Below, in pieces: positions 41,308 to 50,828 of a stretch of 64,000 bases of DNA. A program made the translations under genes and the position numbers. This stretch comes from JAMLHN01 sp035708745 (lineage in GTDB: Bacteria > Chloroflexota > Chloroflexia > Thermomicrobiales > UBA6265). Each line of letters begins with the position of its first letter. The stretch's first letter is position 1. The stretch is taken from assembly GCA_035708745.1 (NCBI GenBank), contig DASTFJ010000103.1, forward strand, positions 10,899 through 74,898, given 5' to 3'. The notes below the pieces were generated by a model. That model was not told the DNA's origin. It saw nothing but the letters and a program-made list of their open reading frames with translations, and did not search any database.

Positions 41308-42576
41308 TCAGCCGCCGTCTCCGTCCGTTCCTTGCTCGACGCTTTTTGATAGATCGGAACGTGGTTCCAGGTCGTCTGGTGAGATGTGCTCCCCGAAATA
41401 GATCCGGCGGTGCTCTTCATCCGGAACCAAACCGTCCGGGCCGAGGAATTCGACCGCGCCGAATCCGGCGAGGGTCGGATCGAGCTCGCGCGCCTTTGCT
41501 TGCCGTGCGCGCCGCTCATCCCCTTGCTGCCCTCGGGCCGCCGCGACTTCCCCATACCAGCGATCGCGCGCACGGATAACGTCGTAGTAGGCGCCGCGCT
41601 CGGTTTCATACCTCGCCAGAGCTGCACGCCAATCGTCGGAAGCAAGCAGAAGATCGCTCAAAACCCGTACGTCTCGGAAAACGAGGCTGGTGCCATGACC
41701 GCCGCTTGGGTCGGCACTTCCGGCAACATCGCCGATCAGCGCGACTCCGGGAGCGGTGAGCTTGGTGGCCCATGTGGTGCTGTTCGGGAAAAAACCGAGC
41801 GGCCCCACCTGACGAGCATCCGCCAGGACCTCCGGAGTGAACCAGGGACGGACGTACTCGACCAGGGTCTCGAACGATTGCGCGAGCGGAGTTGCCTGTA
41901 GCACATCGTCGAATGTGCGCAGGTAGAGTCGAGCGAGTCCTTCACCTGCTAGATGAAAGAGCAATGCCTGCTCTGGCGAGTTCTGCCCGAGAAGCAACGA
42001 GCCGTCCGCAAACGCGGCTCCCTGGATCGATACGCCACCGAAACGATGATGCTCCGGATCGGTTTCGGAGGAGGCCCCGGTCCATTTACGGGCGCCCGAT
42101 TCCCGACCAGTGGCCGCCACGACGAGGCGGCCCGAAATCGATTTCTGCGCCCCGTCCCGTTGGACGCGGACCGACGGCAGGTCACCGGGCTCGAATTCAA
42201 CCGCGCGCGCGGGCCGGATGATCTCGGCTCCTTGCTCTGCGGCCCAGGAGAGCAGCGCTTCCTGCAGGGGCGCGTGCTGGAACGTCAGTCCCGGGCGGGG
42301 CACCACATCGATGCTGCGACTGAACGCGCCATCCAGATATTCGTCCATGCGAAGCAGCGGGAGCGCCCCGATCGATTCGAAGACTGGGGTCAAACCGAGC
42401 CGGTCGATTTCCGCGCGGCCCCAGGGCCAGGTGAACTCGCCGCGAATACGGTCTCGAAAGACCCGCTCCCGCTCGATGACCACGACCTGCAGACCGCCGC
42501 GCGCCAGCACCCCGCCAAGTGTCGATCCGGCGAGTCCCCCACCGGCGATGACGACATCGAACGTGCGCTCGGTCAT
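41308..42576 (-). CDS. FAD-dependent oxidoreductase (geranylgeranyl reductase/halogenase-like)
   Basis: A 422-residue flavoprotein. The dinucleotide-binding start is FDVVIAGGGLAGSTLGGVLA, the second FAD site is VALIGDVAGSADPSGGHGTSL, and the middle has VVAATGRESGARKW. The fold is that of the p-hydroxybenzoate hydroxylase/geranylgeranyl reductase superfamily. Substrate unknown. ATG 42576 overlaps the amidohydrolase stop (ATGA), so it is the last gene of a four-gene overlapping set. Confidence 0.85.
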   Translation of the reverse strand: MTERTFDVVIAGGGLAGSTLGGVLARGGLQVVVIERERVFRDRIRGEFTWPWGRAEIDRLGLTPVFESIGALPLLRMDEYLDGAFSRSIDVVPRPGLTFQHAPLQEALLSWAAEQGAEIIRPARAVEFEPGDLPSVRVQRDGAQKSISGRLVVAATGRESGARKWTGASSETDPEHHRFGGVSIQGAAFADGSLLLGQNSPEQALLFHLAGEGLARLYLRTFDDVLQATPLAQSFETLVEYVRPWFTPEVLADARQVGPLGFFPNSTTWATKLTAPGVALIGDVAGSADPSGGHGTSLVFRDVRVLSDLLLASDDWRAALARYETERGAYYDVIRARDRWYGEVAAARGQQGDERRARQAKARELDPTLAGFGAVEFLGPDGLVPDEEHRRIYFGEHISPDDLEPRSDLSKSVEQGTDGDGG

Positions 42577-44216
42577 CGGTTGTCGACCGTCCAGACACCG
42601 CCGACCATGGTGGCGCGCGGTTTCCAATCGAGAAATCGATCCGGCGCGACCTCCAGCGGATCCTCATCGAGGATCAGGAGATCCGCCAGCTTACCCGGCT
42701 CGACCGAGCCGATCTCCCGTTCTCGACCAAGGGCATAGGCGCCCCCGATCGTGTAGGAGCGCAGCGTTTCTTTCGCGCTGATACGCTCGTTGGCGCCCAG
42801 CACGGTGCCCTTCACCGTCTCGCGGGTGATGGCGGCATGGAAACCGATCCAGGGATCGAAGACCGCGACCGGCGAGTCGGACGAACCAGCCAGCGGAATG
42901 CCGCGGTCGAGGTAGGTGCGCATCGGCATCATGCGGGACGCCCGCTCCTTTCCGAGCGAGATGATGTAGCTCTCGCCCAGGCTCCGCAAGAACGGGTCGG
43001 AGACGACCGCCGGAATACGATGCGCCGCCATCAGCTCGAGCGTGCGCTCGGTTGGCAGATAGGCGTGATGGACGCGATGCCGCAGCCAGGGCTTCGGATT
43101 GGCGGTCTGCGCGGCGGCATAGGCTTCGACGGTCACCTGCTGGGCCTCGTCGCCGCAGGTATGGGTGTCGATGGCGAAACCGAGATCGTGCACGAAGCGG
43201 ATCAGATAGCCCAGCTCCTGGGGTTCGACGATCCACTGCCCGCGATTCTCGGATTCACCTTCATACGGTTCGTAGACCTTGGCGGTGCGGTCGCCGATGC
43301 CGCCATCGGGCATGAACTTCACCCCGCCGATGCGCAGCATGTCGTCGCCGAATCCGGTCATGACCCCCATCGACTGGAAGCGCTCCGGAAGCTGCTCCTC
43401 GATCTCGGCCGAGCCGAACCCCCAACCGGCGAGCATCATGTCGGTGCGCACCGTCAGGCGATTTTCCAGATGAGCCTGGTGGAAACCGTGGATCTCGTCG
43501 GGATAGAGCCCCGGCTCGCCGGCCGCGGTGATACCGGCGGCGTTGTAGTGCTGGCTCGCGACCGCCACCGCTCGGGCATAGTCAGCGGTGGACTTCGGGG
43601 GAAGCGAGTTGGTGATGAGATCCTTGGCTCGGTCACGGAAGAGCCCGGTCGGCTCGCCGGATTCATCCCGGTCGAACGAGCCGCTATAGGCCACATCCGT
43701 CGCGGGATCGGGCGTCGTGCGGTCGATGCCGGCTGCCTGTAGCGCGGCGGAATTGCAGGTCAGCTTGTTCCAGACCCGATGCAGTACGACGGGATTATTG
43801 GGAGAAACCGCATCCAGATCGTACCGGCTGGGAAAGCGGCCCTCGGCGAGTAGACTTTCGTCCCACCCACGACCGACGATCCAGTCGCCCGGCTTGGCCT
43901 GATCCACGGCCGCACGCACCCGCTCGGCGATCTCGGGAATCGAGCGGCAGTCGTAGAGTTGAAGGTCCTGCAGTAGAAAGCCAGTGAAGAGCAAGTGATT
44001 GTGCGCGTCGACGAGACCCGGGACGACGATCCTGCCATCGAGCGATTCCTCGATCGTACCGAGTCCGGCCAGCGAGCGCATCTCCTCGTCGAAACCGGCT
44101 CCGACGATGTGGCCGTCCTTGATGGCGAGGGCGGTGGCGACCCGGTCGAGTGCGTCCATGGTGTAGATCGTGCCGCCGGTCAGGATGAGATCGGGGGCGA
44201 GTGGGCGATAGGGCAT
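42573..44216 (-). CDS. Amidohydrolase, YtcJ-like metal-dependent hydrolase
   Basis: A 547-residue amidohydrolase 3 family protein. It has LILTGGTIYTMD, the metal-binding VPGLVDAHNHLLF, GRGWDESLLAEGRFP, AIDTHTCGDEA and the terminal GSSDSPVAVFDPW with the catalytic aspartate. Relatives hydrolyse imidazolones, amides or formyl groups; the substrate is not evident. ATG 44216 has GGAGGAATAAC upstream; the open frame reading further upstream overlaps the beta-lactamase-like gene. It starts 4 nt after that gene's stop. Confidence 0.9.
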   Translation of the reverse strand: MPYRPLAPDLILTGGTIYTMDALDRVATALAIKDGHIVGAGFDEEMRSLAGLGTIEESLDGRIVVPGLVDAHNHLLFTGFLLQDLQLYDCRSIPEIAERVRAAVDQAKPGDWIVGRGWDESLLAEGRFPSRYDLDAVSPNNPVVLHRVWNKLTCNSAALQAAGIDRTTPDPATDVAYSGSFDRDESGEPTGLFRDRAKDLITNSLPPKSTADYARAVAVASQHYNAAGITAAGEPGLYPDEIHGFHQAHLENRLTVRTDMMLAGWGFGSAEIEEQLPERFQSMGVMTGFGDDMLRIGGVKFMPDGGIGDRTAKVYEPYEGESENRGQWIVEPQELGYLIRFVHDLGFAIDTHTCGDEAQQVTVEAYAAAQTANPKPWLRHRVHHAYLPTERTLELMAAHRIPAVVSDPFLRSLGESYIISLGKERASRMMPMRTYLDRGIPLAGSSDSPVAVFDPWIGFHAAITRETVKGTVLGANERISAKETLRSYTIGGAYALGREREIGSVEPGKLADLLILDEDPLEVAPDRFLDWKPRATMVGGVWTVDNR

Positions 44217-44220
44217 GGCG

Positions 44221-45084
44221 TTATTCCTCCGTCGTGGCCGGGCGGCCCCAGGCATCGAAGATCGCCAGCCCGGTGCGGGCATTCAGCATGATGCCCTCGT
44301 GATCGAGTCGAAAGCTGCGGTCGGCGCTGTCGCGGGTGAAGGAAACGACGATCCATTTGGCCGAGCTGGTCTGGAAGATCGCCGCGTCGGTGCGCACCCC
44401 CTGCATCTGGCCGGTCTTGTTCCGGATCGTGATCGGGTTGGTATGTCCGGAGCGTTGCCAGTACATGTCGTATGGCAGCCAGCGCGGAAGCTGCTGGTGG
44501 TCCTGTTGCGCCGCCAGGTGCGCCAGTGCAGCCCGCGTGGAGGCTGGCGAAAGCAACTCGCCGGCGTCGATGCGCTCCAGGAGGGTCGCCATCTCGAACG
44601 CGCTGGAGACGGCGTATTCCCGCGGGTCGGATGGCGTCCAGCTCTGGTAACGGAACTCGGTGGTCGTGAATCCCCAGCCGCGCAGGACCTCATTGATCCG
44701 GTCGATGCCGATATGGAGCGCCAGCATGCGCGTCGCGGTGTTGTCGCTGAGCACGATCATGAGACGGCAAAGATCGAAGACGGAAAACTCGCGTCCGGCG
44801 GTCAGATCGCGAATCACCCCGGTGCCGTAACGCCGGTCCGCCTCCTGCATCGCAAGCATCTCGGTCTCGGAGAAGCGCCCCTGGTCGATCTCGTGATAGA
44901 GCGCCGCCATGATCGGAACCTTGATCACACTGGCGGTCGGCACTTCCTCGTTTTCGTCGATTGCGACGATCTCACCGGTGGTCAGGTTCTTCGCATAGAG
45001 CGCCTGCCGGCCGGTGAAACCGCGGCGGGCATTGGTCAGCGCTTCGATCAGCGCGACGTCGGTTCGGTCGATAGTGTCGGTCAC
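44221..45084 (-). CDS. Class A beta-lactamase-like serine hydrolase, no signal peptide
   Basis: A 287-residue serine hydrolase of the beta-lactamase/transpeptidase-like fold. The three active-site motifs are present: SxxK in VPTASVIKVP, SDN in LSDNTATRML and KTG in RNKTGQMQG. The N-terminus (MTDTIDRTDVALIEALTN) has no signal sequence, unlike true periplasmic or secreted beta-lactamases. It may be a cytoplasmic esterase/peptidase or be exported otherwise. It is translationally coupled to pcm upstream (4-nt overlap) and followed by the amidohydrolase. Confidence 0.88.
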   Translation of the reverse strand: MTDTIDRTDVALIEALTNARRGFTGRQALYAKNLTTGEIVAIDENEEVPTASVIKVPIMAALYHEIDQGRFSETEMLAMQEADRRYGTGVIRDLTAGREFSVFDLCRLMIVLSDNTATRMLALHIGIDRINEVLRGWGFTTTEFRYQSWTPSDPREYAVSSAFEMATLLERIDAGELLSPASTRAALAHLAAQQDHQQLPRWLPYDMYWQRSGHTNPITIRNKTGQMQGVRTDAAIFQTSSAKWIVVSFTRDSADRSFRLDHEGIMLNARTGLAIFDAWGRPATTEE

Positions 45085-45755
45085 GAATGCTGCTCCCGAG
45101 TTTGATCGCGAATCAGTGGCACGAACCGTACGCTGCCCAGGTCGTGCCAGGTTCGCGCGCCATTGTCCATCTGAATAAGGGTGAGCCGTTCGCCATCGCT
45201 GGGGCCGATTGGCGCCACCATCCGGCCATGCGCGGGTGACAGCTGCGCGAGTAGCGCGTCCGGCGTTTCCCGCGCGCCGGCTGTCACCATGATCGCATCG
45301 TAGGGTGCGCCCGGCGCCCAGCCGTCCGATCCATCACCGACAATGGAAACGACATGCTCGATCCCGAGCGCAGCGAAGCGCGACAGCGCGCTGGTCGCCA
45401 GAGCGGGAATCCGCTCGATGGTGACGATCTCGCGGGCCAGATGGGCCAGCACCGCGGTCTGATACCCGGAACCGGTACCGATTTCCAACACCCGCTCGCT
45501 GCCGTCGAGCGCCAATGCCTGCGACATCAGCGCCACGACGAACGGCTGCGAGATCGTTTGACCGTGCGGAATGGCCAGCGCCACATTCTCCCAGGCGGAT
45601 TTGCGGAACTCGGGTTCGACGAACCGGTCGCGGGGTACGCGGACTATTGCGTCCAGTACGCGCTCATCGTTGATCCCCAGTCGCCGCAGCTCGGTCAGCA
45701 ACCGCTGGCAGGCAACCGAGGTGGATGGACAGGCGTTCGGATGTGGCAGAGTCAC
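45081..45755 (-). CDS. pcm: Protein-L-isoaspartate O-methyltransferase
   Basis: Repairs isoaspartyl residues in proteins using S-adenosylmethionine. The 224-residue protein has VPRDRFVEPEF, IPHGQTISQPFVVALM, the SAM site VLEIGTGSGYQTAVLA and IMVTAGARETPDALLAQL. The start is uncertain: GTG 45755 leaves about 15 residues before the usual LTELRRLGINDERVL. The longer frame upstream is rich in Pro and Arg and unlike the family. It is first in the overlapping four-gene set and diverges from nuoA. Confidence 0.88.
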   Translation of the reverse strand: MTLPHPNACPSTSVACQRLLTELRRLGINDERVLDAIVRVPRDRFVEPEFRKSAWENVALAIPHGQTISQPFVVALMSQALALDGSERVLEIGTGSGYQTAVLAHLAREIVTIERIPALATSALSRFAALGIEHVVSIVGDGSDGWAPGAPYDAIMVTAGARETPDALLAQLSPAHGRMVAPIGPSDGERLTLIQMDNGARTWHDLGSVRFVPLIRDQTREQHS

Positions 45756-46031
45756 GGTCTGCAGTGGCTCCCGGTATCGAATAGCATCGCGATCGGACAA
45801 GTTTCCCTGATGCGGCAACCAACGTCCCGCACGGGGGAATTCCGAGGTAGGTGCCCTGAATTCCGGTGCATCGGAGAGACAGAGCGGCCGACCGACTATG
45901 CTAGGATTGCACACGTCGCGACCATGCCATTGGCGTGCCCGAACGAGTGGCCGTACAGGGAATGGACGAGGCGAAGCGGGATCGCTGGGCCGGACCAAAC
46001 CGGACCGTCGAAGACCTGGAGAAGGCGGCAA

Positions 46032-46397
46032 TTGGAGACCTTCGGTGATAACTGGCTGATCGTCGGCCTGATGACATTGGCAGCGCTCGCAATGGGGATG
46101 CTGCTCCTCGGTCTCAATCTCATCGTCGGCCCCTCCAGACCGAACAAGACCAAGAGCGATCCATACGAAAGCGGTGTGCCGGATGTTTCTCCGGTCAGGG
46201 CGCGCTTCACTCCCCGGTTCTACATGGTCGCCATGCTCTTTGTCGTTTTCGACATCGAAGCCGTTTTCATCTTCCCCTGGGCCGTTTCGTTCGACGCGCT
46301 CGGGCGGTATGGGTTCCTGGCGATGCTCGTATTCATCTTGCTCCTGCTCGATGGATACATCTACGCCTGGAAGAAGGGAGCCCTCGAATGGGTCTAA
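46032..46397 (+). CDS. nuoA: NADH-quinone oxidoreductase subunit A
   Basis: Membrane subunit of complex I near the quinone channel. The 121-residue protein has three hydrophobic segments and the conserved YESGVPDVSPVRARFTPRFYMVAM and VVFDIEAVFIFPWAV. TTG 46032 is chosen because GAGAAGG precedes it and the length then matches NuoA; the longer open frame upstream has no NuoA homology. It overlaps nuoB by 10 nt. The 276-nt gap to pcm holds a possible -10 (TATGCTAGGAT near 45896) but no clear -35. Confidence 0.92.
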   Translation: METFGDNWLIVGLMTLAALAMGMLLLGLNLIVGPSRPNKTKSDPYESGVPDVSPVRARFTPRFYMVAMLFVVFDIEAVFIFPWAVSFDALGRYGFLAMLVFILLLLDGYIYAWKKGALEWV

Positions 46398-46939
46398 TCG
46401 ACGATCGCTTCGACAAAAACGTCTTCGTGACGTCGCTCGATTTTGTCTTCAACTGGGCACGACGCTCCTCGCTCTGGTGGCTGCAATTCGGTCTGGCCTG
46501 CTGCGCCATCGAAATGATTGCCGCCTCCATGGCGCGCTTCGATCTGGCTGAGCGATTCGGCATGCTCTATCGCGCGTCCCCGCGCCAGGCCGATCTGATG
46601 ATCGTGGCCGGCACAGTGACCAAGAAGATGGCGCCGGTGGTCCGCACGCTCTACGATCAGATGGCCGACCCGAAATGGGTGGTTTCGATGGGGTCCTGCG
46701 CGAATGTGGGCGGCCCGTTCGACACCTATGCGGTCGTGCAGGGCGTCGATCAGGTCGTGCCGGTCGATATCTACGTCCCGGGTTGCCCGCCGACGCCGGA
46801 ATCGCTCTACTACGGCATCCTCGAGCTGCAAAACAAGGTCATCAAATACGACTCCATGGCCAAAAAGCAAGGGCTCGCCGAGGCGGAAAACTTCCGCGAG
46901 GTCGAGCGCCAGGTGGCGATGTCGGCCGTTCGCGTCTAG
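46388..46939 (+). CDS. nuoB: NADH-quinone oxidoreductase subunit B
   Basis: Carries the terminal [4Fe-4S] cluster N2 that reduces quinone. The 183-residue protein shows all four cysteine positions: the pair in GLACCAIEM, SMGSCANVGGPF and VPGCPPTPESLYYG. These match the family, so the subunit should be functional. Confidence 0.96.
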   Translation: MGLIDDRFDKNVFVTSLDFVFNWARRSSLWWLQFGLACCAIEMIAASMARFDLAERFGMLYRASPRQADLMIVAGTVTKKMAPVVRTLYDQMADPKWVVSMGSCANVGGPFDTYAVVQGVDQVVPVDIYVPGCPPTPESLYYGILELQNKVIKYDSMAKKQGLAEAENFREVERQVAMSAVRV

Positions 46940-46960
46940 GATCGCTGGAGCAAGATCGCA

Positions 46961-47584
46961 ATGAACGAAACCAGCATCCAGGAATTCGAGACGGGGTATT
47001 CCGAGCCTGAGGACATCTGGGCGCGCACCGAATACTTCCATCAGGATGTCGAACGGCATCCGGCCGTGCGGGAAGTGCGCGCCGCATTTGGCCCGGCGAT
47101 CGTGACCGTGGTGCGCTACGGCGACGAGACCACCATCCATGTCGAGCCGGAATCGTTTCGCGAGGTGTGCAACTACCTGCGCACCCACGAACAGCTTGGG
47201 TTCGTCGTGCTGACCGATGTGACCGCGGTGGATATGCTCAAGCTGCGCACCACACCGCGTTTCGATGTAGTGGCGTTGCTCTATTCACTGAAGAATCGCG
47301 TTCGCCTGCGCATCAAGGCGGGAGTGGACGACGGCCAGCCGGTTCCGTCGCTGGTGCCGCTCTGGCCGGGCGCCAACTGGTTGGAGCGCGAGACGTTCGA
47401 CATGTTCGGCATCGTTTTCGAAGGTCATCCGAATCTCAAGCGCATTTTGCTGGCGGATGACTGGGATGAAGGCTTTCCGCTGCGCAAGGATTACCCATTG
47501 CGCGGCTGGAAGGAATACCCGAGCTACAACACCGAGCGGATGGTGCCGCGCACGCGCACCCGCTGGACGGGCCGGGGGGTTTAG
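46961..47584 (+). CDS. nuoC: NADH-quinone oxidoreductase subunit C
   Basis: Peripheral 30-kDa subunit of complex I. The 207-residue protein has LTDVTAVD, FDVVALLYSLKNRVRLRIKAG and the signature WPGANWLERETFDMFGIVFEGHPNLKR with LADDWDEGFPLRKDYPL. It is separate from NuoD (not the fused NuoCD of enterobacteria). It starts 21 nt after nuoB. Confidence 0.95.
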   Translation: MNETSIQEFETGYSEPEDIWARTEYFHQDVERHPAVREVRAAFGPAIVTVVRYGDETTIHVEPESFREVCNYLRTHEQLGFVVLTDVTAVDMLKLRTTPRFDVVALLYSLKNRVRLRIKAGVDDGQPVPSLVPLWPGANWLERETFDMFGIVFEGHPNLKRILLADDWDEGFPLRKDYPLRGWKEYPSYNTERMVPRTRTRWTGRGV

Positions 47585-47586
47585 CA

Positions 47587-48867
47587 GTGAGCACGACAGC
47601 GAATCCCGCATGGATTCCAGAATTTGTTGGGGATGTCGAATCGACCCCCAATTCCGGCACCTACACGATTACCGACCAGGTCCAACTTTCCGATACCGAA
47701 AGCCAGATGGTCCTCAATATGGGACCGCAGCATCCGAGCACCCACGGCGTGCTCCGCGTGATTCTGCGGCTCGATGGCGAGGTGATCATCGATTGCGATC
47801 CGGTCATCGGCTATCTGCACCGCGGTGTGGAAAAGCTGGGCGAGTCGCACCGCTATGCCCAGGTGATTCCGTGGACCGACCGCACCGATTATGTGGCCGC
47901 GCCGATGAACAATCTCGGCTGCGCGATGGCCTTCGAGAAGCTGGTCGGTCTGGAGTCGCCGGAGCGCGCGCAATATTGGCGAGTGATCTTCTCCGAGCTG
48001 GCCCGCATTGCCTCGCATCTCGTCTGGCTGGGCACGCACGCGCTCGATATTGGAGCGCTCTCGATGTCGCTCTACTGCTTCCGCGAGCGGGAGCTGATCC
48101 TGGATGTGTTCGAGGCCTATTGCGGCGCGCGCCTGACCACGAACATCATGGAAATCGGCGGGTTCTCTCGTCCGATTCCGGATTTCCTGCCGGACCAGAT
48201 CCGGGAATTCCTCAAGGTCTTTCCCAGCCGGCAGCAGGAGTATGTCGATATCCTGACCGCCAATCCGATCTGGATTGCGCGCACCAAGGATATCGGCGTC
48301 ATCTCGCCCCAGGCCGCCATCGACTATTGCCTCACCGGCGCCTGCCTGCGCGGATCGGGCGTGAACTACGACATTCGCAAGGCGATGCCCTATCTGGTCT
48401 ACGACCGGCTCGATTTCGAAGTTCCCCTCGGAACCCGCGGCGATGTCTACGATCGCTATCTCGTCCGCATGGAAGAGATGCGCCAGGCCATCCGCATCAT
48501 TGCGCAATGCCTGGATGCGGTGGAAAAGATGGACACCGAGCTGATGGCGTACGAATCGGCCTATGTCATCCCGCCGCACAAGGGCACGATGACGACCGCC
48601 GAGGATATGCAGCGGCACTTCATCTGGGTCATCAAGGGATTCAGCCCACCGGTCGGCGAGGCGTATTTCGCCGTCGAGCACCCCAAGGGCGAAAATGGCT
48701 ACTATGTCGTCTCCGATGGAACGGCGATTCCCTATCGGTTCCGGATTCGCTCTCCAGATTTCGTGAATCTCGGCGTGCTGCCATACGTCGCCGAAGGGGC
48801 GATGCTGGCGGACGTGGTGGCCTTGATCGGCACCATCGATATCGTGCTGGGATCGGTCGACCGCTAA
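47587..48867 (+). CDS. nuoD: NADH-quinone oxidoreductase subunit D
   Basis: The 49-kDa subunit forming the quinone pocket with NuoB. The 426-residue protein has MVLNMGPQHPSTHGVLR, GYLHRGVEKLGE, the RDE-rich SHLVWLGTHALDIGA, GVNYDIRKAMPY and MVLNMGPQHPST-type histidines. GTG 47587 follows the nuoC stop by 2 nt. About 45 residues precede the conserved core, slightly longer than average. Confidence 0.96.
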   Translation: MSTTANPAWIPEFVGDVESTPNSGTYTITDQVQLSDTESQMVLNMGPQHPSTHGVLRVILRLDGEVIIDCDPVIGYLHRGVEKLGESHRYAQVIPWTDRTDYVAAPMNNLGCAMAFEKLVGLESPERAQYWRVIFSELARIASHLVWLGTHALDIGALSMSLYCFRERELILDVFEAYCGARLTTNIMEIGGFSRPIPDFLPDQIREFLKVFPSRQQEYVDILTANPIWIARTKDIGVISPQAAIDYCLTGACLRGSGVNYDIRKAMPYLVYDRLDFEVPLGTRGDVYDRYLVRMEEMRQAIRIIAQCLDAVEKMDTELMAYESAYVIPPHKGTMTTAEDMQRHFIWVIKGFSPPVGEAYFAVEHPKGENGYYVVSDGTAIPYRFRIRSPDFVNLGVLPYVAEGAMLADVVALIGTIDIVLGSVDR

Positions 48868-49049
48868 GGTCCGGAGAGGACCGCTGGGGTGATGATTCGC
48901 TCACCCGGCGGCCGGTGACAGAGTAAGATTCGCACTGGCGCGGCGAATTGGGGAGTCGCGCCTTTGCTTGTTCGTGGGCGCGCGAGCGTGCGCGAATGCA
49001 TCCGACGGCCGTCGCGTGACGGCAAGAAGAGGGCGGAGCAAGGGAGTAC

Positions 49050-50093
49050 ATGAACGACCAGCCGATCTGGCTAACCTTCGTGGTCGCGTTCATCATCATG
49101 AACGTGCTCCTGATTGGTATGGCGTACATGACCTATTTCGAGCGCAAGGTGCTCGCCGCCATGCAGGACCGCATGGGGCCGACCCGCACGGGTCCCAAAG
49201 GCCTCCTGCAGCCGATGGCCGATGGCATCAAGCTGCTCGGCAAGGAAGACCTCATTCCCCGCGCGGCGGACAAATGGGTCTTCTTTTTTGCGCCGCTGGT
49301 GGTCTTCGTCGGCGCCATTGTTTCGTCCGCGGTCATTCCCTTCGGCACCACCGCCCATCTCTTTGGCCGGGATATCAATCTCTACGCCACCGATCTGAAT
49401 GTCGGCGCGCTTTTCGTGATGGCGATCAGCGGCATCAGCGTCTACGGCATCATCCTGGGCGCCTGGGCCTCGGCCAATCGCTTCTCTCTGCTCGGCGGTC
49501 TTCGCTCGGCGGCGCAAGTGGTCTCCTACGAGCTGATCCTTGGCCTTTCCATCACCGGAATCTTTCTGCTGGCGGGTTCGCTGAGCCTGCGGGACATCAT
49601 GCTCGAGCAACAGCAGAATCTGAGCATCGGGCCGCTCGAGATCAAGAACTGGTACATCTTCAGCCAACCGCTCGCGTTCGTGATCTTCCTGATCGCGGCG
49701 GTGGCGGAAACGAACCGCGCTCCCTTCGACCTGCCCGAGGCGGAAACCGAGCTCATCTCCGGCTTCCACACCGAGTATTCGGCCTTCCGCTTCTCGTTTT
49801 ACTTCCTGGGCGAGTACATCGCGATGATCGTGATCTCGCTCTTCGCGTCGACCCTTTTCCTGGGTGGGCCGAGCGGACCAGGATCGACCAACCACTGGTG
49901 GCTGGGGGTCATCTATCTCTTCATCAAGACGCTCATCTTCCTTTTCTTCTACGTCTGGCTTCGCGCCACGCTGCCGCGCTTCCGATATGACCAGCTGATG
50001 GGAATCGCCTGGAAAGTGCTCTTCCCATTGGTCTTGCTGAATCTCATGGTGACGGCCGCCATCCGGCTGGCGAGCGACGGGAAGCTGTTCTGA
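49050..50093 (+). CDS. nuoH: NADH-quinone oxidoreductase subunit H
   Basis: Membrane subunit linking the quinone site to the proton channels. The 347-residue protein has about eight hydrophobic segments, YFERKVLAAMQDRMGPTRTG, GLLQPMADGIKLLGKEDL and the conserved AETNRAPFDLPEAETELISGFHTEY. A 182-nt gap precedes it after nuoD, where nuoE, nuoF and nuoG sit in other bacteria; the gap holds no gene. It overlaps nuoJ by 1 nt, with no nuoI between. Confidence 0.96.
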   Translation: MNDQPIWLTFVVAFIIMNVLLIGMAYMTYFERKVLAAMQDRMGPTRTGPKGLLQPMADGIKLLGKEDLIPRAADKWVFFFAPLVVFVGAIVSSAVIPFGTTAHLFGRDINLYATDLNVGALFVMAISGISVYGIILGAWASANRFSLLGGLRSAAQVVSYELILGLSITGIFLLAGSLSLRDIMLEQQQNLSIGPLEIKNWYIFSQPLAFVIFLIAAVAETNRAPFDLPEAETELISGFHTEYSAFRFSFYFLGEYIAMIVISLFASTLFLGGPSGPGSTNHWWLGVIYLFIKTLIFLFFYVWLRATLPRFRYDQLMGIAWKVLFPLVLLNLMVTAAIRLASDGKLF

Positions 50094-50815
50094 TGCCCTG
50101 GGAAACGATTATCTTCATCCTGGTCGGCGCGCTGGCCATCCTGTCCGCCCTGGGCATGGTGGCGGTGAACAATCCGGTGCATTCCGCGATCTTTCTGGTG
50201 ATCTGCTTCGTGCAGATCGCGGGCGTGTTCGTGATGCTCGGCGCCGAGTATCTGGCCGTGATTCAGATCATCGTCTACACCGGTGCGGTGATGGTCCTGC
50301 TGCTCTTCGTGATCATGCTCGTCGATGTTGACAACTTGCCGGAATTCCACACCGCGGAACCGCTTACGCGCGCGATCGGCACCCTGCTGGGCGTCATGCT
50401 GCTGATCGAAGTCGGCATTGCCATCGGCACCCGCACGATTACCGGCGCGCAAGGAACGGCTACTCCGCAAGCAGTCGACGCGGTCGGGGGTAGCACCCAG
50501 GCGATCGGCCTGGTGCTCTACACCCAATATCTGCTGCCCTTCGAATTGATTTCCATGGTGCTGACTGTCGGGGTGCTGGGAGCCATCGTGCTCGCGCTGC
50601 CGGAACGGCTGGGACTCGATTCGGGACGTCGGCGCGATACGATCTCGCTCGCGCACCCGCGCGGAACTGACGCAATCCTGCCCGTCGAATCCGGTGAGGA
50701 CGCCGCCACGGCAGCGAGCCGCGCCAACGCGCAGCCGGCCGGGGTGGGCCGCACGCTGATCATGGCGACCGATCCGGAACAGCAGCCGATGAACATTGGA
50801 GGACGACGGGAATGA
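50093..50815 (+). CDS. nuoJ: NADH-quinone oxidoreductase subunit J
   Basis: Small membrane subunit of the antiporter-like arm. The 240-residue protein has five hydrophobic segments and the conserved NPVHSAIFLVICFVQIAGVF and AVIQIIVYTGAVMVLLLFVIML. The C-terminal 60 residues are hydrophilic and Ala/Arg/Asp-rich, a tail not present in typical NuoJ (about 170-200 residues). It begins at the last base of nuoH. Confidence 0.94.
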   Translation: MPWETIIFILVGALAILSALGMVAVNNPVHSAIFLVICFVQIAGVFVMLGAEYLAVIQIIVYTGAVMVLLLFVIMLVDVDNLPEFHTAEPLTRAIGTLLGVMLLIEVGIAIGTRTITGAQGTATPQAVDAVGGSTQAIGLVLYTQYLLPFELISMVLTVGVLGAIVLALPERLGLDSGRRRDTISLAHPRGTDAILPVESGEDAATAASRANAQPAGVGRTLIMATDPEQQPMNIGGRRE

Positions 50816-50828
50816 GCGGAGGCGCCAG

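Noticed and set aside
48868..49049. Missing nuoE/F/G/I between nuoD and nuoH
   Set aside because: All frames of this 182-nt gap were considered; none carries iron-sulfur cysteine or NADH-binding motifs, so no gene is hidden here.
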